From the NCBI GenBank assembly GCA_900314375.1, contig OMVC01000046.1, positions 1 to 6,501 of the forward strand: DNA of 6,501 bases, read 5' to 3'. Position numbers and translations under genes: made by a program. Shown in pieces: positions 5,974-6,501 of this stretch (the first letter of the stretch is position 1; each line of letters opens with the position of its first letter). Source of the stretch: an uncultured bacterium (GTDB taxonomy: Bacteria > Cyanobacteriota > Vampirovibrionia > Gastranaerophilales > Gastranaerophilaceae). The notes beneath the pieces are model-generated. The model saw only the letters and a program-made list of their open reading frames with translations, had not been told where the DNA came from and did not search any database.

Positions 5974-6471
5974 ATGAAAAAAATATTATTTACGTTAGGT
6001 TTGATATTGGCTTTGAGTTGTAATGTTTTATATGCGGCAGAAGTCGGAAAAGACAAGGTAATTTCTGAAATCGGTTCTTTGGTAAATGCGCAAAAATATC
6101 AAATTGCTTTGACAAAATGTAATGCAGCTTTGCAAAAATACCCTCAAGAAGCATTTTTATATTATTGGCGCGGCTCCATTGAAAATTCGACAGGCAACAA
6201 ACAAGCGGCTTTAGCCGATTTAAATAAATCTATTACATTTGATGAAAAGAATTCAAAAGCTTATATTTTGCGTGGAATTATCAAATCGGAATTGGGTGAT
6301 AACGAAGGTGCAATGGTGGATATCAATAAAGCAATCGAGATTGATCCCAATGATAGTGCAGCATATTCAATGAGAGCGTGCATAAAACTTGATATGGGCG
6401 AATTTGATTCTGCTAATGAAGATTTGGATATGGCAAACAAATTGATGAACAGTAAGCAAGAAGAAAAATAA
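5974..6471 (+). CDS. Small exported TPR-repeat protein
   Basis: The 165-residue product starts with a clear Sec signal peptide: MKK, a hydrophobic core ILFTLGLILALSCNVL, and a probable cleavage after Ala21 (LYA-AEV). Cys16 lies in the core, but ALSC is a poor lipobox, so a lipoprotein is possible but less likely. The mature part holds three clear 34-residue tetratricopeptide repeats at about 61-94, 95-128 and 129-162, with the usual Ala/Gly/Tyr pattern (YILRGIIKSELGDNEGAMVDINKAIEIDPND is the best one, residues 97-127), and a degenerate one at about 27-60. TPRs are protein-protein interaction scaffolds; the partner and pathway are unknown. It would act outside the cytoplasmic membrane. GGAGGGTGA at 5959-5967 serves the ATG. 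The gene is transcribed divergently from def and nothing in the sequence links it to that operon. Confidence 0.9.
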   Translation: MKKILFTLGLILALSCNVLYAAEVGKDKVISEIGSLVNAQKYQIALTKCNAALQKYPQEAFLYYWRGSIENSTGNKQAALADLNKSITFDEKNSKAYILRGIIKSELGDNEGAMVDINKAIEIDPNDSAAYSMRACIKLDMGEFDSANEDLDMANKLMNSKQEEK

Positions 6472-6501
6472 TTTTCAATTAAATAAAACCGACGGGATTT
6501 T

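Noticed and set aside
6472..6501. Possible terminator (AAAACC-GAC-GG...TTTT) after the TPR gene
   Set aside because: The window ends inside it; the visible pairing is too short and imperfect to call.
1..6501. CRISPR array, tRNA, rRNA, insertion sequence or phage genes
   Set aside because: No regularly spaced repeats with spacers, no tRNA-like cloverleaf, and no transposase or integrase motifs were found; the only repeat of note is the short one in the fmt-aroH gap.

Overview
The window is AT-rich bacterial DNA with compact gene spacing. It holds the 3' end of one gene, five complete genes of recognisable family and one complete secreted TPR-protein gene. The gene set and style (a bacterial-type pyruvate phosphate dikinase, a B. 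subtilis AroH-type chorismate mutase, PnuC, low GC, and a very large EF-hand-like/calpain-like protein) would fit a gut-associated non-photosynthetic cyanobacterial relative (Melainabacteria/Vampirovibrionia, e.g. Gastranaerophilales) or a low-GC Firmicute. This placement is inference from protein style only; no taxonomic marker gene is present.

Left part, + strand: bases 1-369 are the C-terminal 122 codons of pyruvate phosphate dikinase, closed by a strong hairpin terminator (415-472). An AT-rich gap containing a second, almost GC-free palindrome (518-549) leads to an 868-residue gene at 617-3223. Its product has two degenerate EF-hand-like loops, about a dozen YD/YwqK-like beta repeats, a complete calpain-type (C2) cysteine protease core with Gln471, Cys477, His724 and Asn740, a low-complexity linker, and a C-terminal domain that looks LysM-like. 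This is the most unusual object in the window.

Middle and right part, - strand: a tightly packed gene set reads leftwards, in the order def (peptide deformylase), fmt (methionyl-tRNA formyltransferase), aroH (chorismate mutase), pnuC (nicotinamide riboside-type transporter). def and fmt overlap by ATGA and carry out the two opposite ends of N-formyl-methionine metabolism. fmt and aroH are separated by 106 bases holding an imperfect tandem repeat of the fmt 3' end; the last AAAGGGG copy serves as the ribosome binding site for a TTG-started aroH. aroH and pnuC are one base apart. pnuC converges on the calpain-like gene, and the two stop codons overlap by 4 bp.

Far right, + strand: a 140-bp divergent intergenic region (5834-5973) carries a def promoter candidate and a convincing extended -10 promoter for a small exported TPR protein (5974-6471). 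The last 30 bases are non-coding as far as can be seen.
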